64,000 nt of DNA from positions 1-64,000 of the forward strand of contig CALWLA010000005.1 in assembly GCA_944381405.1 (NCBI GenBank), written 5' to 3'. Of this stretch, positions 33,195 to 41,571 are shown in pieces (the stretch's first letter is position 1; every line of letters starts with the position of its first letter). The stretch comes from an uncultured Lachnospiraceae bacterium (GTDB lineage: Bacteria > Bacillota > Clostridia > Lachnospirales > Lachnospiraceae). A program made the translations under genes and the position numbers. The notes beneath the pieces are model-generated. The model saw only the letters and a program-made list of their open reading frames with translations. It was not told where the DNA came from and did not search any database.

Positions 33195-34307
33195 ATGGAA
33201 TTTCAGCTGCCCGCATACAGGCATCCGGATTTTGCAGGACTTGGCCTTTTAACGGCGCCGGACGCCCAGTTCCGGCAGGCTCCCCGGGACGGGGTTGCGC
33301 CGGAGGGCTTTCACAGCACCTCCATGTATCCGGAATATTTCAAGATCGATGGCAGCTGGCGTCTGGCGGAGGAAAGCCGGATGGATGCCAGCGTGGTATT
33401 GGAACAGGACGGGAGCCTTTCCGTGGTGGAAAACCGGAACCTGAAACAGGGGGATCTGGTGGCCCTTGGCCGCAGCGAAGACGGCTCGGAAGGAATCTAC
33501 CTGCATACCGATGGATTTTCCGAGGCCTTAGCGGCAGGGGGAGAGCAGGATGCGGACCAGTTTTCCTTCCGGCAAGGCCGCAGCCGGGAGACCTCCTTTC
33601 GGAAAGACTACGACAGGCTGACCGCCCTTTTGCAGTACGAACGGGAGCACGGAAGGATCCTCTGGGTCATGGGGCCCGCCTTTGCCTTTGACGAAGGGGC
33701 CAGAAAGGCCATGTCCTTTCTGGTGGAGGAGGGCTATGTCCATGGCCTTCTGGCAGGCAATGCCCTGGCTACCCACGATCTGGAGGGGGCCCTGTTCCAC
33801 ACCGCCCTGGGGCAGGATATTTATACCCAGAGGCCTCAGAAAAATGGCCACTACAACCACCTGGACGTGATCAACAAGGTCCGGGCCTGCGGCTCCATCC
33901 CGGAATTTATCAAGGCCTATGATATCCGGGACGGCATCATCCAAAGCTGCGTCCGGAAAGGGGTCCCTATGGTGCTCACCGGCTCCATCCGGGACGACGG
34001 CCCCCTGCCGGAGGTGATCGGCAGCGCCTATGAGGGCCAGAGCGCCATGCGGGGGCTGCTGAAGGAGGCTACGACGGTGATCTGCCTGGCAACCATGCTC
34101 CACACCATAGCAGCAGGAAACATGACCCCCTGCTACCGGGTGCTGTCCGACAAAAGCGTGCGCCCCGTGTATCTCTATACCGTGGATGCGGATGAATTTG
34201 TGGTAAACAAGCTTTTGGATCGGGGCAGCCTGTCGGCTACCACCATGGTCACCAATGTGCAGGATTTCATCGCAGTGGTGGCAGGAAGCCTGGGCTATCG
34301 GGGCTGA
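33195..34307 (+). CDS. TIGR00300-like protein (archaeal-type ornithine cyclodeaminase / LOR-SDH family)
   Basis: 370 residues. The C-terminal two-thirds shows the family blocks GRILWVMGPAFAF, LLAGNALATHDLEGALF, GHYNHLDVINKVRACGSI, VLTGSIRDDGPLPEVIG and LATMLHTIAAGNMTPCYR, then DADEFVVNKLLDRGS. These match my recollection of the TIGR00300 proteins and the C-terminal part of cyanobacterial AgrE, some of which convert ornithine to proline and ammonia using NAD. The N-terminal 110 residues look different from the usual LOR/SDH domain. Activity here is inferred only. GGAGGA ribosome binding site. A BCCT transporter follows under a separate promoter. Confidence 0.65.
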   Translation: MEFQLPAYRHPDFAGLGLLTAPDAQFRQAPRDGVAPEGFHSTSMYPEYFKIDGSWRLAEESRMDASVVLEQDGSLSVVENRNLKQGDLVALGRSEDGSEGIYLHTDGFSEALAAGGEQDADQFSFRQGRSRETSFRKDYDRLTALLQYEREHGRILWVMGPAFAFDEGARKAMSFLVEEGYVHGLLAGNALATHDLEGALFHTALGQDIYTQRPQKNGHYNHLDVINKVRACGSIPEFIKAYDIRDGIIQSCVRKGVPMVLTGSIRDDGPLPEVIGSAYEGQSAMRGLLKEATTVICLATMLHTIAAGNMTPCYRVLSDKSVRPVYLYTVDADEFVVNKLLDRGSLSATTMVTNVQDFIAVVAGSLGYRG

Positions 34308-34383
34308 GCGGAACCCGAAAGGAAAGACCGGGGAACCGGCGGCCAGGAAACAGGGGCAAAAAATGGCGGCAGGCCACTTTCCC

Positions 34384-34412
34384 TTGACTTTCTCCTATAG
34401 AAGTGCTAAGAT
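34384..34412 (+). promoter_or_regulatory. Extended -10 promoter of BCCT transporter
   Basis: TTGACT (34384-34389), a 17-bp spacer and TAAGAT (34407-34412) with TG one base upstream (TGCTAAGAT). Confidence 0.65.
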
Positions 34413-34447
34413 GTTCAAAATTTTCTAAAATAAAAGAAAATTGAACA
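34412..34447. promoter_or_regulatory. Inverted repeat at transcription start of BCCT gene
   Basis: TGTTCAAAATTTTCT (34412-34426) and AAGAAAATTGAACA (34434-34447) form a nearly perfect inverted repeat that begins at the -10 box and runs through the start of the transcript. It can be an operator or a 5' mRNA hairpin. Confidence 0.55.
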
Positions 34448-34479
34448 ACCTAGCGCTTTTTTTGTTATGGGGGAGCAGT

Positions 34480-35985
34480 ATGCAAAAAATTTTTAAAAAC
34501 ATCGATCCATTTACAACGGTTCTGCCCTTTTGCGTGATCCTGCTGTTTTGCATTGCCTTTCTGGCCGCCCCGGAGGCTTCCTCAGGGACCCTGGCGGCGA
34601 TCCGCGGTTTTCTGGGAGACGAGCTGGGCAGCTATTATCTGGTCATCGGCCTTGGGTTTTTCCTGGTCTCCCTGTACATTGCCTTTTCAAAATATGGAAA
34701 TATCCGGCTGGGAGGAAAGGACGAAAAACCGAAATACTCCGGCTTTACCTGGGGAGCCATGATGTTTACCTCCGGCCTTGCGGCGGACATCCTGTTTTAT
34801 TCCCTCTGCGAATGGATCCTTTACGCCAACGAGCCCTATGTGGCGGAGCTGGGAAGCGTGCAGGACTGGGCCTCCACCATTCCCCTGTTTCACTGGGGCC
34901 CCATCCCCTGGAGCTTTTATGCGACTCTGGCGGCCTGCTTCGGTTTTATGCTGCATGTGCGGGGCTGCCATAAACAGAAATATTCCGAGGCCTGCAGGCC
35001 GGTGCTGGGAAAACATACCGACGGCCTGCCGGGAAAGCTGATCGACCTTTTGGCGGTGTTTGCCCTCATCGCCGGAACAGCCACCACCTTTTCCCTGGCT
35101 ACGCCTCTTCTGGGACAGACGGTGGCGGAGCTTTTCGGCATCGAAAGTGGCCGGTGGCTCACCATCGCCATTCTGCTGGCTACCTGCCTGGTCTATACGG
35201 TTTCCGTCATGCGGGGCATGAAGGGGGTCCGTTTCCTGGCGGAGATCTGCATGTATGTGTTCTTTGCCCTGCTGGCCTATGTGTTTTTCCTGGGCGGCGA
35301 GGGAATCTATATCTTTGAAACCGGCTTTACGGCCCTTGGAAACCTGGCCCAGAATTTCATCCGGCTGTCCACCTATACGGACGCCCTGCGGCTTTCCAAC
35401 TTCCCCCAGAACTGGACGATCTTTTACTGGGCCTATTGGATGACCTGGTGCGTGGCGGCTCCCTTTTTCATGGGCAATATCTCCCGGGGGCGCACCGTGA
35501 GACAGGTGGTGCTGGGGGCCTATGTGTTCGGCCTGAGCTCCACCTTTATCTCCTTTATCATCCTGGGAAACTATTCCCTGGGGCTCCAGGTCCATGGCAG
35601 CTTTGATTTCATGGGGCTTTACGAAGCCACCGGAGATCTTTATGCGGTGATCATGAGCGTGATCCGCACCCTGCCCTTCCCCCAGCTTGTGATGGCGCTT
35701 CTGGCGGTATCCATGATCGCCTTTTATGCCACCTCCTTTGATTCCATCACCCTGGTGGCCTCTGCCTATTCCTATAAAAAACTGGAGGCGGGGGAGGACG
35801 CCTCGGCGGGCATGAAGCTGTTCTGGGCCATCCTGCTGATCCTGCTGCCGGTGGCGCTGATCTTCTCTGAAAACAGCATGCAGAATCTCCAGACGGTTTC
35901 CATCATCGCGGCCTTTCCCATTGCAGTGGTGCTGGTCCTGATCGTTCTGAGCTTTTTCAAGGAAGGGAAAAAGTATCTGGAATAA
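34480..35985 (+). CDS. BCCT family transporter (betaine/carnitine/choline type)
   Basis: 501 residues, 12 membrane segments. BCCT carriers import or exchange quaternary ammonium compounds such as glycine betaine, choline or carnitine. The ATG at 34480 has GGGGGAG upstream; an in-frame TTG at 34441 lies inside the inverted repeat. Seen: FTWGAMMFTSGLAADILFYS (the BCCT substrate region, more divergent than usual), WGPIPWSFY, WTIFYWAYWMTWCVAAPFFM and FISRGRT-like NISRGRTVRQ. The signature tryptophans are partly conserved. Exact substrate unknown. Confidence 0.88.
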   Translation: MQKIFKNIDPFTTVLPFCVILLFCIAFLAAPEASSGTLAAIRGFLGDELGSYYLVIGLGFFLVSLYIAFSKYGNIRLGGKDEKPKYSGFTWGAMMFTSGLAADILFYSLCEWILYANEPYVAELGSVQDWASTIPLFHWGPIPWSFYATLAACFGFMLHVRGCHKQKYSEACRPVLGKHTDGLPGKLIDLLAVFALIAGTATTFSLATPLLGQTVAELFGIESGRWLTIAILLATCLVYTVSVMRGMKGVRFLAEICMYVFFALLAYVFFLGGEGIYIFETGFTALGNLAQNFIRLSTYTDALRLSNFPQNWTIFYWAYWMTWCVAAPFFMGNISRGRTVRQVVLGAYVFGLSSTFISFIILGNYSLGLQVHGSFDFMGLYEATGDLYAVIMSVIRTLPFPQLVMALLAVSMIAFYATSFDSITLVASAYSYKKLEAGEDASAGMKLFWAILLILLPVALIFSENSMQNLQTVSIIAAFPIAVVLVLIVLSFFKEGKKYLE

Positions 35986-36012
35986 GGAAAGCCGAATTGA
36001 AAAAGTAAATCC

Positions 36013-36041
36013 TTGACCTTTCCCGGTCCTTACGGTAAAAT
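36013..36041 (+). promoter_or_regulatory. Promoter of hydrogenase-maturation operon
   Basis: TTGACC (36013-36018), a 17-bp spacer and TAAAAT (36036-36041), placing the transcript start near 36048, about 185 bases upstream of the first start codon. Confidence 0.6.
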
Positions 36042-36047
36042 CAAACT

Positions 36048-36156
36048 ATCTATCCAGTTTCTGACCGAAAGAAATTCTGACGGAAAGGCCGGGAGTATCC
36101 CAAACGTAACGGGTCTGAATGAACAGATTCCATGCGGGCCTTTCGGCCCGCTTTTT
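36048..36156 (+). promoter_or_regulatory. Attenuator-like leader with terminator and antiterminator
   Basis: The leader carries an intrinsic terminator GCGGGCC (36134-36140) / GGCCCGC (36145-36151) with TTTTTG. GAAAGGCC at 36083-36090 is perfectly complementary to GGCCTTTC at 36137-36144 inside that terminator, so pairing would prevent termination. Small hairpins GGGA/TCCC (36091-36101) and TCTG/CAGA (36115-36128) lie between. This is the layout of a riboswitch or other attenuator, but I cannot match it to a known class. It could instead be the terminator of the BCCT gene. Confidence 0.45.
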
Positions 36157-36232
36157 GTTTGGGCGGAATCAAGAGGCCCCCTTGCGGGCACATCGTTAAG
36201 CCATGAAAAACATGGCAGGAAGGAGTCACAAT

Positions 36233-36496
36233 ATGGAAACAAGAATCGCAGTGATCGGCATCATCGTGGAGGATACGGAGCAGGCAGAAAAGGTCAACGG
36301 ACTGCTGCATGAATACGGCCAGTACATCATCGGAAGAATGGGCCTTCCCTATGGAAAGAAAAAGGTCAACATCATCAGCATCGTGCTGGATGCGCCCATG
36401 GATGTGATCAGCGCCCTGTCCGGCAAGCTGGGCAGCCTGCCCAAGGTAAGCTCCAAGGCCCTTTATTCCAAGACCGAGGGCACGGAAGAGGCCTGA
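36233..36496 (+). CDS. TM1266-type iron-only hydrogenase system regulator
   Basis: 87 residues, a small ACT/ferredoxin-like fold protein. It reads RIAVIGIIVEDTEQAEKVN, YIIGRMGLPY and NIISIVLDAPMDVISALSGK, matching the TM1266 family, usually found next to HydE/HydF/HydG. Its biochemical role is not established. The ATG at 36233 is chosen because GGAAGGAG lies seven bases upstream. Its stop overlaps the hydE start by one base (TGATG), so translation is coupled. Confidence 0.88.
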   Translation: METRIAVIGIIVEDTEQAEKVNGLLHEYGQYIIGRMGLPYGKKKVNIISIVLDAPMDVISALSGKLGSLPKVSSKALYSKTEGTEEA

Positions 36497-37608
36497 TGCA
36501 GGAGCTCAGGACAAAACAGGAGCAGGAAAACGACAGCCGCAAGGAGGCCCTGCGGCGAGACTGTCTCTCAGGGATAGAGGCCCTGGCCCAGGGAAAAACG
36601 CTTTCCCGGCAGGCGTGGCAGGCGGTGTTTGAAGGCCGGACAGAGGAAACCGCAGCCTATGCGGCAAAGCTTGCAGCCGCACGCCGGGATGAGATCTTCG
36701 GCAGACGGGTCTATATCCGGGGACTGATCGAATTTACCAATTACTGCCGGAACGATTGCCTGTACTGCGGAATCCGAAGGAGCAACCAGGCGGCGGAGCG
36801 TTACCGCCTGACCCCGGAGGAAATACTCGGCTGCTGCAAAGAAGGCTACCGGCTTGGCTTTCGCACCTTTGTGCTCCAGGGGGGCGAGGACGGTTATTTT
36901 ACGGATGAACGCCTCTGCGCCATGGTAAGGGCGATCAAGGAACAGTGGCCGGACTGCGCCGTGACCCTGTCGGTGGGAGAACGGAGCCGGGACAGCTACG
37001 CCGCCCTGCGGGCAGCAGGAGCGGACCGGTATCTGTTGCGGCATGAGACTGCCAATGAGGCACATTATCAAAGGCTGCATCCGCCGGAGCTCAGGCTCTC
37101 CCACAGGAAGGAATGCCTGGAGACATTGAAGGAGCTGGGGTATCAGACGGGAGCCGGTATGATGATCGGCTCTCCGGGACAGACGGTGGAGTGCCTCATA
37201 GACGATATGGAATTTTTGCGGGAGCTACAGCCGGAGATGGTGGGCATCGGCCCCTTTATCCCCCACAGGGATACACCCTTCCGGCAGGAACCGGCAGGCA
37301 GCACGGCATTGACCCTGTATACCCTGAGCCTGGTGCGGCTGATGCTGCCCAAAGCCCTGATCCCCGCCACCACGGCGCTTGGGACTGCGGCGGAAAAGGG
37401 CAGGCAGCTGGGGATCCTGGCGGGGGCCAACGTGGTGATGCCGAACCTGTCACCGGCCTCTGTGCGGGAAAAATATCAGCTGTATGACAACAAGCGCTGC
37501 AGCGGGACCGAGGCGGCGGAGCACCTGGAGGAATTGCGGCAGGAGCTTTCCGCCATCGGCTATGAGGCTGTGGTGGACCGGGGCGATTATCCCGGCATGG
37601 AGCCGTAG
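36496..37608 (+). CDS. hydE: [FeFe]-hydrogenase H-cluster maturase HydE (radical SAM)
   Basis: 370 residues. Radical SAM enzyme needed to build the [2Fe] subcluster of [FeFe] hydrogenase. The cluster motif CRNDCLYC (Cys84, Cys88, Cys91) follows GLIEFTNY, as in HydE. Further family features are LQGGEDGYFT, SVGERS, RHETANEAHYQRLHP and GIGPFIPHRDTPF. It starts inside the stop codon of the TM1266 gene and is followed, after a 52-bp tandem repeat, by hydF. HydG and the hydrogenase itself are not in the window. Confidence 0.95.
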   Translation: MQELRTKQEQENDSRKEALRRDCLSGIEALAQGKTLSRQAWQAVFEGRTEETAAYAAKLAAARRDEIFGRRVYIRGLIEFTNYCRNDCLYCGIRRSNQAAERYRLTPEEILGCCKEGYRLGFRTFVLQGGEDGYFTDERLCAMVRAIKEQWPDCAVTLSVGERSRDSYAALRAAGADRYLLRHETANEAHYQRLHPPELRLSHRKECLETLKELGYQTGAGMMIGSPGQTVECLIDDMEFLRELQPEMVGIGPFIPHRDTPFRQEPAGSTALTLYTLSLVRLMLPKALIPATTALGTAAEKGRQLGILAGANVVMPNLSPASVREKYQLYDNKRCSGTEAAEHLEELRQELSAIGYEAVVDRGDYPGMEP

Positions 37609-37611
37609 GAG

Positions 37612-37729
37612 AGAATCAAGGAAACACCCTGCGGGTGTACCTTTATGCCGTGAAGAACACGGCAGAATCAAGGAAACACCCTGCGGGTATACCTTTATGC
37701 CGTGAGGAACACGGCAGAATTAAGGAAAG
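37612..37729 (+). repeat. 52-bp tandem repeat between hydE and hydF
   Basis: Two full copies (37612-37663 and 37664-37715) differ at about two positions; a third partial copy runs into the hydF ribosome binding site (37716-37729). Each copy contains two hairpins: ACACCC/GGGTGT and GCCGTG/CACGGC. Confidence 0.9.
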
Positions 37730-37737
37730 GAGTAAGC

Positions 37738-38985
37738 ATGGGACTGAATCAGACGCCCTCCGGGGAACGGATACATATCGGTTTTTTTGGAAAGAGGAAC
37801 GCCGGAAAATCCAGCGTGCTGAATGCCGTAACAGGTCAGGATCTGGCGGTGGTTTCCGATGTCAGAGGCACCACCACGGACCCGGTTTATAAGTCCATGG
37901 AGCTTCTGCCTCTGGGACCGGTGATGATGATCGACACCGCCGGAATCGACGACGAGGGAGCCCTGGGACAGCAGCGGGTGGAGAAGAGCCTGGCGGTGCT
38001 GAATAAAACGGACATCGCCGTGCTGGTGGTGGACGGCACCGAGGGATTTTCCGAAGCGGACATCAAGATGCTGGACCGGATCGCGGAAAAGGGCATTCCC
38101 TCTCTGGTGGTCTGGAACAAGGCGGATCTGCTGTCTGCGGAGGAGCTTTCCGGAAAGGGAAATCTGCTGGGCGACCGGGGCAGAAAGCTTTTGGAGGAAG
38201 AACGGCTGCTGTTTGTCAGCGCCGCGGAAAAAACCGGCATCGAGGCGCTGAAGGAGCGCATCGCCCGGCTGTACAAACCGGAATCCGATGAGAAAAAGCT
38301 GGTGCAGGATCTGATCTCTCCCCTGGACCTGGTGGTACTGGTGGTGCCCATCGACAAGGCGGCGCCCAAGGGCAGGCTGATCCTGCCCCAGCAGCAGACC
38401 ATCCGGGACATCCTGGAGAGCGGCGCCGGGGCGCTGGTGGTGCGGGACACGGAGCTTGCAGAAACCCTTTCCGGCCTCTGGAAAAAACCGGCTCTTGTGA
38501 TCACCGACAGCCAGGTATTCGGCGCAGTGTCCAGTATCGTGCCGGAGGACATCCCGCTGACCTCCTTTTCCATCCTGTTTGCCCGCTACAAGGGAAACCT
38601 GGCAGAGGCGGTAAAGGGAGCGGCGGCCCTGCGGGATATTCAGGACGGGGACAGGATCCTGATCAGCGAGGGCTGTACCCATCACCGGCAGTGCAACGAC
38701 ATCGGAACGGTAAAACTGCCGGGCTGGATCCGGGAATATACGGGAAAGGAACCGGAGTTCTGCTTTACCTCCGGCACGGAATTTCCTCAGGACCTCAGCA
38801 GCTACAAAATGGTGGTGCATTGCGGCGGCTGTATGCTGAACGAGCGGGAGATGCAGCACCGGCTCAAGGTGGCGGCAGAACAGGGGGTACCCATGACCAA
38901 TTACGGGATCCTTATCGCCATGATGAAGGGCATCCTTCCGCGGAGCGTGCAGATGTTCCCGAAGGTTGCGGAAATCCTTGTATAA
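37738..38985 (+). CDS. hydF: [FeFe]-hydrogenase maturation GTPase HydF
   Basis: 415 residues. Scaffold GTPase that assembles the 2Fe precursor and delivers it to apo-hydrogenase. The N-terminal GTPase has G1 GKRNAGKSS, DTAGIDDEG (G3) and NKAD (G4). The C-terminal cluster-binding region has CTHHRQC and HCGGCM, the CxH...HCxxC motif of HydF. The ATG at 37738 has AAAGGAG eight bases upstream; the repeat region ahead should not be coding. Ends with a GC-rich hairpin. Confidence 0.96.
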   Translation: MGLNQTPSGERIHIGFFGKRNAGKSSVLNAVTGQDLAVVSDVRGTTTDPVYKSMELLPLGPVMMIDTAGIDDEGALGQQRVEKSLAVLNKTDIAVLVVDGTEGFSEADIKMLDRIAEKGIPSLVVWNKADLLSAEELSGKGNLLGDRGRKLLEEERLLFVSAAEKTGIEALKERIARLYKPESDEKKLVQDLISPLDLVVLVVPIDKAAPKGRLILPQQQTIRDILESGAGALVVRDTELAETLSGLWKKPALVITDSQVFGAVSSIVPEDIPLTSFSILFARYKGNLAEAVKGAAALRDIQDGDRILISEGCTHHRQCNDIGTVKLPGWIREYTGKEPEFCFTSGTEFPQDLSSYKMVVHCGGCMLNEREMQHRLKVAAEQGVPMTNYGILIAMMKGILPRSVQMFPKVAEILV

Positions 38986-38991
38986 AATGAG

Positions 38992-39018
38992 ATCCCCGGG
39001 GCTGGTCCCCGGGGATTT
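38992..39018 (+). terminator. GC-rich terminator after hydF
   Basis: ATCCCCGGGG (38992-39001) and CCCCGGGGAT (39007-39016); the T-run is short. Confidence 0.6.
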
Positions 39019-39035
39019 GTGTATGTCCTGTGAAC

Positions 39036-39099
39036 TTTCTAAAACTTTTCTAAAAGATGTGGGAAGCCCCTTGCAGAAGGGCTGAAAAGGCCATATACT
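39036..39099 (+). promoter_or_regulatory. ftsH promoter with 11-bp direct repeat
   Basis: TTGCAG (39071-39076), a 17-bp spacer and TATACT (39094-39099). Upstream, TTTCTAAAA occurs at 39036-39044 and again at 39047-39055, an 11-bp period on one helix face, typical of tandem OmpR-family response regulator sites. Confidence 0.65.
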
Positions 39100-39131
39100 T
39101 GGTGACAGGATGTCATAAAGGAGAAAAATAT

Positions 39132-41171
39132 ATGGCAAATTTAGGCAATATCTTTGACTACCGGGAGGACCCGGACCATTCAAAATACGATGGCAGCCAC
39201 GGAAACGGAGGCGGCAACCATCCCATCAAAAAACCGCCGATTCCCATGGTGGCCTATGCGGTGATCGCCCTGGTGGTGCTGCTGTTCTTCAATTCCCTGA
39301 TGCTGCCGGCCATCGGCAGGATGAGCATCGAACCGGCCAGCTACGACGAGTTTCTGACGGAGCTGGACGCCCGGAACGTGGACCAGGTGGATCTGTCGGA
39401 TACCACTATCGAGTACACCCTCAAGGACGAACCGAAGACCGTCTATCAGACAGGCCGTATCAACTATATCCTGGAAGTGGACCGGATCTACAACTCCGGT
39501 GCTCATTTTACCCAGGATATCCCCACAGAGGTTCCGGCCCTGCTGGTGCTCCTCATCAATATGCTGCCCCTGATCCTGATCTTCTGGTTCGGCGCAAGGC
39601 TTTCCAAGCGGATGACCCAGTCCATGCAGGGCGGCGGCGGACTCTTCGGCGGCATGGGCAAGTCCAACGCAAAGCTGTATTCCAAGGACAAGACCGGCGT
39701 TAAATTCAAGGACGTAGCGGGGGAGGACGAGGCCAAGGAGCTGTTGACGGAGATCGTGGATTTCCTGCACAACCCCGGCAAATATAAGAGCATCGGCGCA
39801 AAGATTCCCAGAGGCGCTCTGCTGGTGGGCCCTCCGGGAACCGGAAAGACTCTGCTGGCAAAGGCAGTTGCCGGAGAGGCGGACGTGCCCTTCTTCTCCA
39901 TCTCCGGATCGGAGTTCGTGGAAATGTTCGTGGGCATGGGCGCTGCCAAGGTGCGGGATCTCTTTAAGGAGGCGGAGAAAAAAGCCCCCTGTATCATCTT
40001 TATCGACGAGATCGACGCCATCGGCAAAAAACGTGGCAACGGCGCTTACGGCGGCAATGACGAGCGGGAGCAGACCCTCAATCAGCTGCTGACGGAGATG
40101 GACGGCTTTGACAGCACCAAGGGCATCATCGTGCTGGCGGCCACCAACCAGCCGGACGCACTGGATCCCGCGCTGCTCAGACCGGGCCGGTTTGACCGGC
40201 GAATCCCCGTGGAGCTGCCGGATATGCAGGGCCGGGTGGACATCCTGAAGGTCCATGCAAAAGACGTCAAGATGGCTGGCAATATCAATTTTGACGCCAT
40301 CGCAAAGGCCTGCCCCGGCGCTTCCGGCGCAGAGCTGGCAAATATCATCAACGAGGCGGCGCTGCGGGCAGTCAAGGCTGGCAGAGAGCGGGTGATCCAG
40401 CAGGATCTGGAGGAAAGCATCGAAGTCGTTATGGCCGGTTACAAAAAGAAGAACCAGGTCATGACCAACAAGGAAAAACTGATCGTTGCCTACCACGAGG
40501 TGGGACACGCCATGGTTGCCGCAAAGCAGACCAACAGCGCTCCGGTATACAAGATCACCATTATCCCCCGGACCTCCGGCGCACTGGGCTATACCATGCA
40601 GGTGGATGACGACGGCAATCATTATCTCATGAGCCGGGAGGAGCTGGAAAACAAGATCGCCACCCTCTGTGGCGGCCGGGCGGCTGAGGAGTTGATCTTC
40701 AACAGCATTACCACAGGCGCTTCCAACGACATCGAGCAGGCCACCAAGCTGGCAAGGGGCATGATCTCCCTTTACGGCATGAGCGACGAGTTCGATATGG
40801 TAGCCCTGCAGGCAAGAGGCAACCAGTATCTTGGCGGAGATTCCGCCATCGCCTGCTCCGACGCGACCCTGCAGCGGGTAGACGAGGCTGTGGTACAGCT
40901 GGTAAAACAGCAGCATGAAAAAGCAGGACAGATCTTAAAGGACAACCTGATGAAGCTCCACGAGATCGCCAAGTACCTCTATGAAAAGGAGACCATCAGC
41001 GGCGAGGAGTTCATGCAGATCCTGAACAGCCCGGAAAATAGCCTGGAGGAACAGGCCAGAAGAAACGAGGCGGAAAACAGGCAGCCTGTGACGGCAGAAC
41101 CCTCTGAGGGCGGACAGCAGCCGGAGACACCGGATGCAAAAGACTCCGGCATCAATCAGCCGGAAAATTGA
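39132..41171 (+). CDS. ftsH: ATP-dependent zinc metalloprotease FtsH
   Basis: 679 residues. Membrane-bound AAA protease that degrades misfolded and regulatory membrane proteins. Two N-terminal helices (about 37-60 and 135-155) flank a short extracellular domain. The AAA module has Walker A GPPGTGKT (about 235), Walker [12 protein letters not shown] and [10 protein letters not shown]. The zinc site is HEVGH (about 455; the usual form is HEAGH), with the third ligand in [10 protein letters not shown]. The ATG at 39132 is preceded by AAAGGAG; the open frame runs further into the promoter region. It has its own promoter and terminator. Confidence 0.97.
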   Translation: MANLGNIFDYREDPDHSKYDGSHGNGGGNHPIKKPPIPMVAYAVIALVVLLFFNSLMLPAIGRMSIEPASYDEFLTELDARNVDQVDLSDTTIEYTLKDEPKTVYQTGRINYILEVDRIYNSGAHFTQDIPTEVPALLVLLINMLPLILIFWFGARLSKRMTQSMQGGGGLFGGMGKSNAKLYSKDKTGVKFKDVAGEDEAKELLTEIVDFLHNPGKYKSIGAKIPRGALLVGPPGTGKTLLAKAVAGEADVPFFSISGSEFVEMFVGMGAAKVRDLFKEAEKKAPCIIFIDEIDAIGKKRGNGAYGGNDEREQTLNQLLTEMDGFDSTKGIIVLAATNQPDALDPALLRPGRFDRRIPVELPDMQGRVDILKVHAKDVKMAGNINFDAIAKACPGASGAELANIINEAALRAVKAGRERVIQQDLEESIEVVMAGYKKKNQVMTNKEKLIVAYHEVGHAMVAAKQTNSAPVYKITIIPRTSGALGYTMQVDDDGNHYLMSREELENKIATLCGGRAAEELIFNSITTGASNDIEQATKLARGMISLYGMSDEFDMVALQARGNQYLGGDSAIACSDATLQRVDEAVVQLVKQQHEKAGQILKDNLMKLHEIAKYLYEKETISGEEFMQILNSPENSLEEQARRNEAENRQPVTAEPSEGGQQPETPDAKDSGINQPEN

Positions 41172-41197
41172 TAGACGGTTTTAAAAACAATAAAGAA

Positions 41198-41260
41198 AAG
41201 GCGCTTCCGGGCGCGGCGGACCTTATCCAGGTCCTTCCAGCCGGGGAAGCGCCTTTTTTA
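41198..41260 (+). terminator. Intrinsic terminator after ftsH
   Basis: AAGGCGCTTCC (41198-41208) pairs with GGAAGCGCCTT (41245-41255), with a second small stem inside the loop and a run of Ts. Confidence 0.75.
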
Positions 41261-41285
41261 ATATGGATGTCAAGAGAAAATAGGA

Positions 41286-41314
41286 TTGAATAAAAGTGAT
41301 GTTCATGTTAAAAT
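41286..41314 (+). promoter_or_regulatory. Strong extended -10 promoter for a candidate non-coding RNA
   Basis: TTGAAT (41286-41291), a 17-bp spacer and TAAAAT (41309-41314) with TG one base upstream. No coding sequence follows for over 250 bases. Confidence 0.65.
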
Positions 41315-41320
41315 GATTTT

Positions 41321-41535
41321 GATAATTAAAAAAGGCATAGCGTCTATCCAAGTGCGCCAACACTCGATAGACGTGAACAGTGCTTTGGTAGAAGCACCTC
41401 ACCGTGGGCTACACTGCTATGCGTTTCTATTATAATCCATAAAGCATTTATGGACAAGTAGAAGCTGGGAGTTTATTTGTCGTATGCATATATGGCAAGG
41501 CGTGTCGTGCTGAAACCGAGCGCCTTGCCTTTTTT
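41321..41535 (+). ncRNA. Candidate structured non-coding RNA
   Basis: This stretch lies between a strong promoter and a clear intrinsic terminator (GGCAAGGCG at 41494-41502, CGCCTTGCC at 41521-41529, T-run). The first 100 bases form a three-way junction: closing stem GCATAGC (41335-41341) / GCTATGC (41416-41422); arm CGTCTATC (41341-41348) / GATAGACG (41366-41373), capped by AGTG/CACT; arm GTGCTT (41380-41385) / AAGCAC (41392-41397). I cannot match it to 6S, SRP, tmRNA, RNase P or a riboswitch class. It might instead be an mRNA leader of the cell-wall-binding gene downstream. The 510 bases between ftsH and that gene otherwise hold only a possible 35-residue ORF. Confidence 0.5.
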
Positions 41536-41571
41536 AATTGTCTAAACATTTTTAGGGTGAGGTGAACAGAT

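Noticed and set aside
36134..36156. Simple terminator of the BCCT gene.
   Set aside because: Not excluded, but a good promoter lies between the gene and the hairpin, and an 8-base antiterminator match exists, so attenuation is listed as the main reading with low confidence.
37612..37729. CRISPR array between hydE and hydF.
   Set aside because: The repeat units are contiguous with no unique spacers, only two full copies exist, and no cas genes are present.
41321..41535. 6S RNA, SRP RNA, tmRNA or a known riboswitch at this locus.
   Set aside because: Signature sequences of those RNAs (for example the SRP GGAAGGCAGC-type apical loop or a tRNA-like end) were not found; kept as an unassigned RNA.
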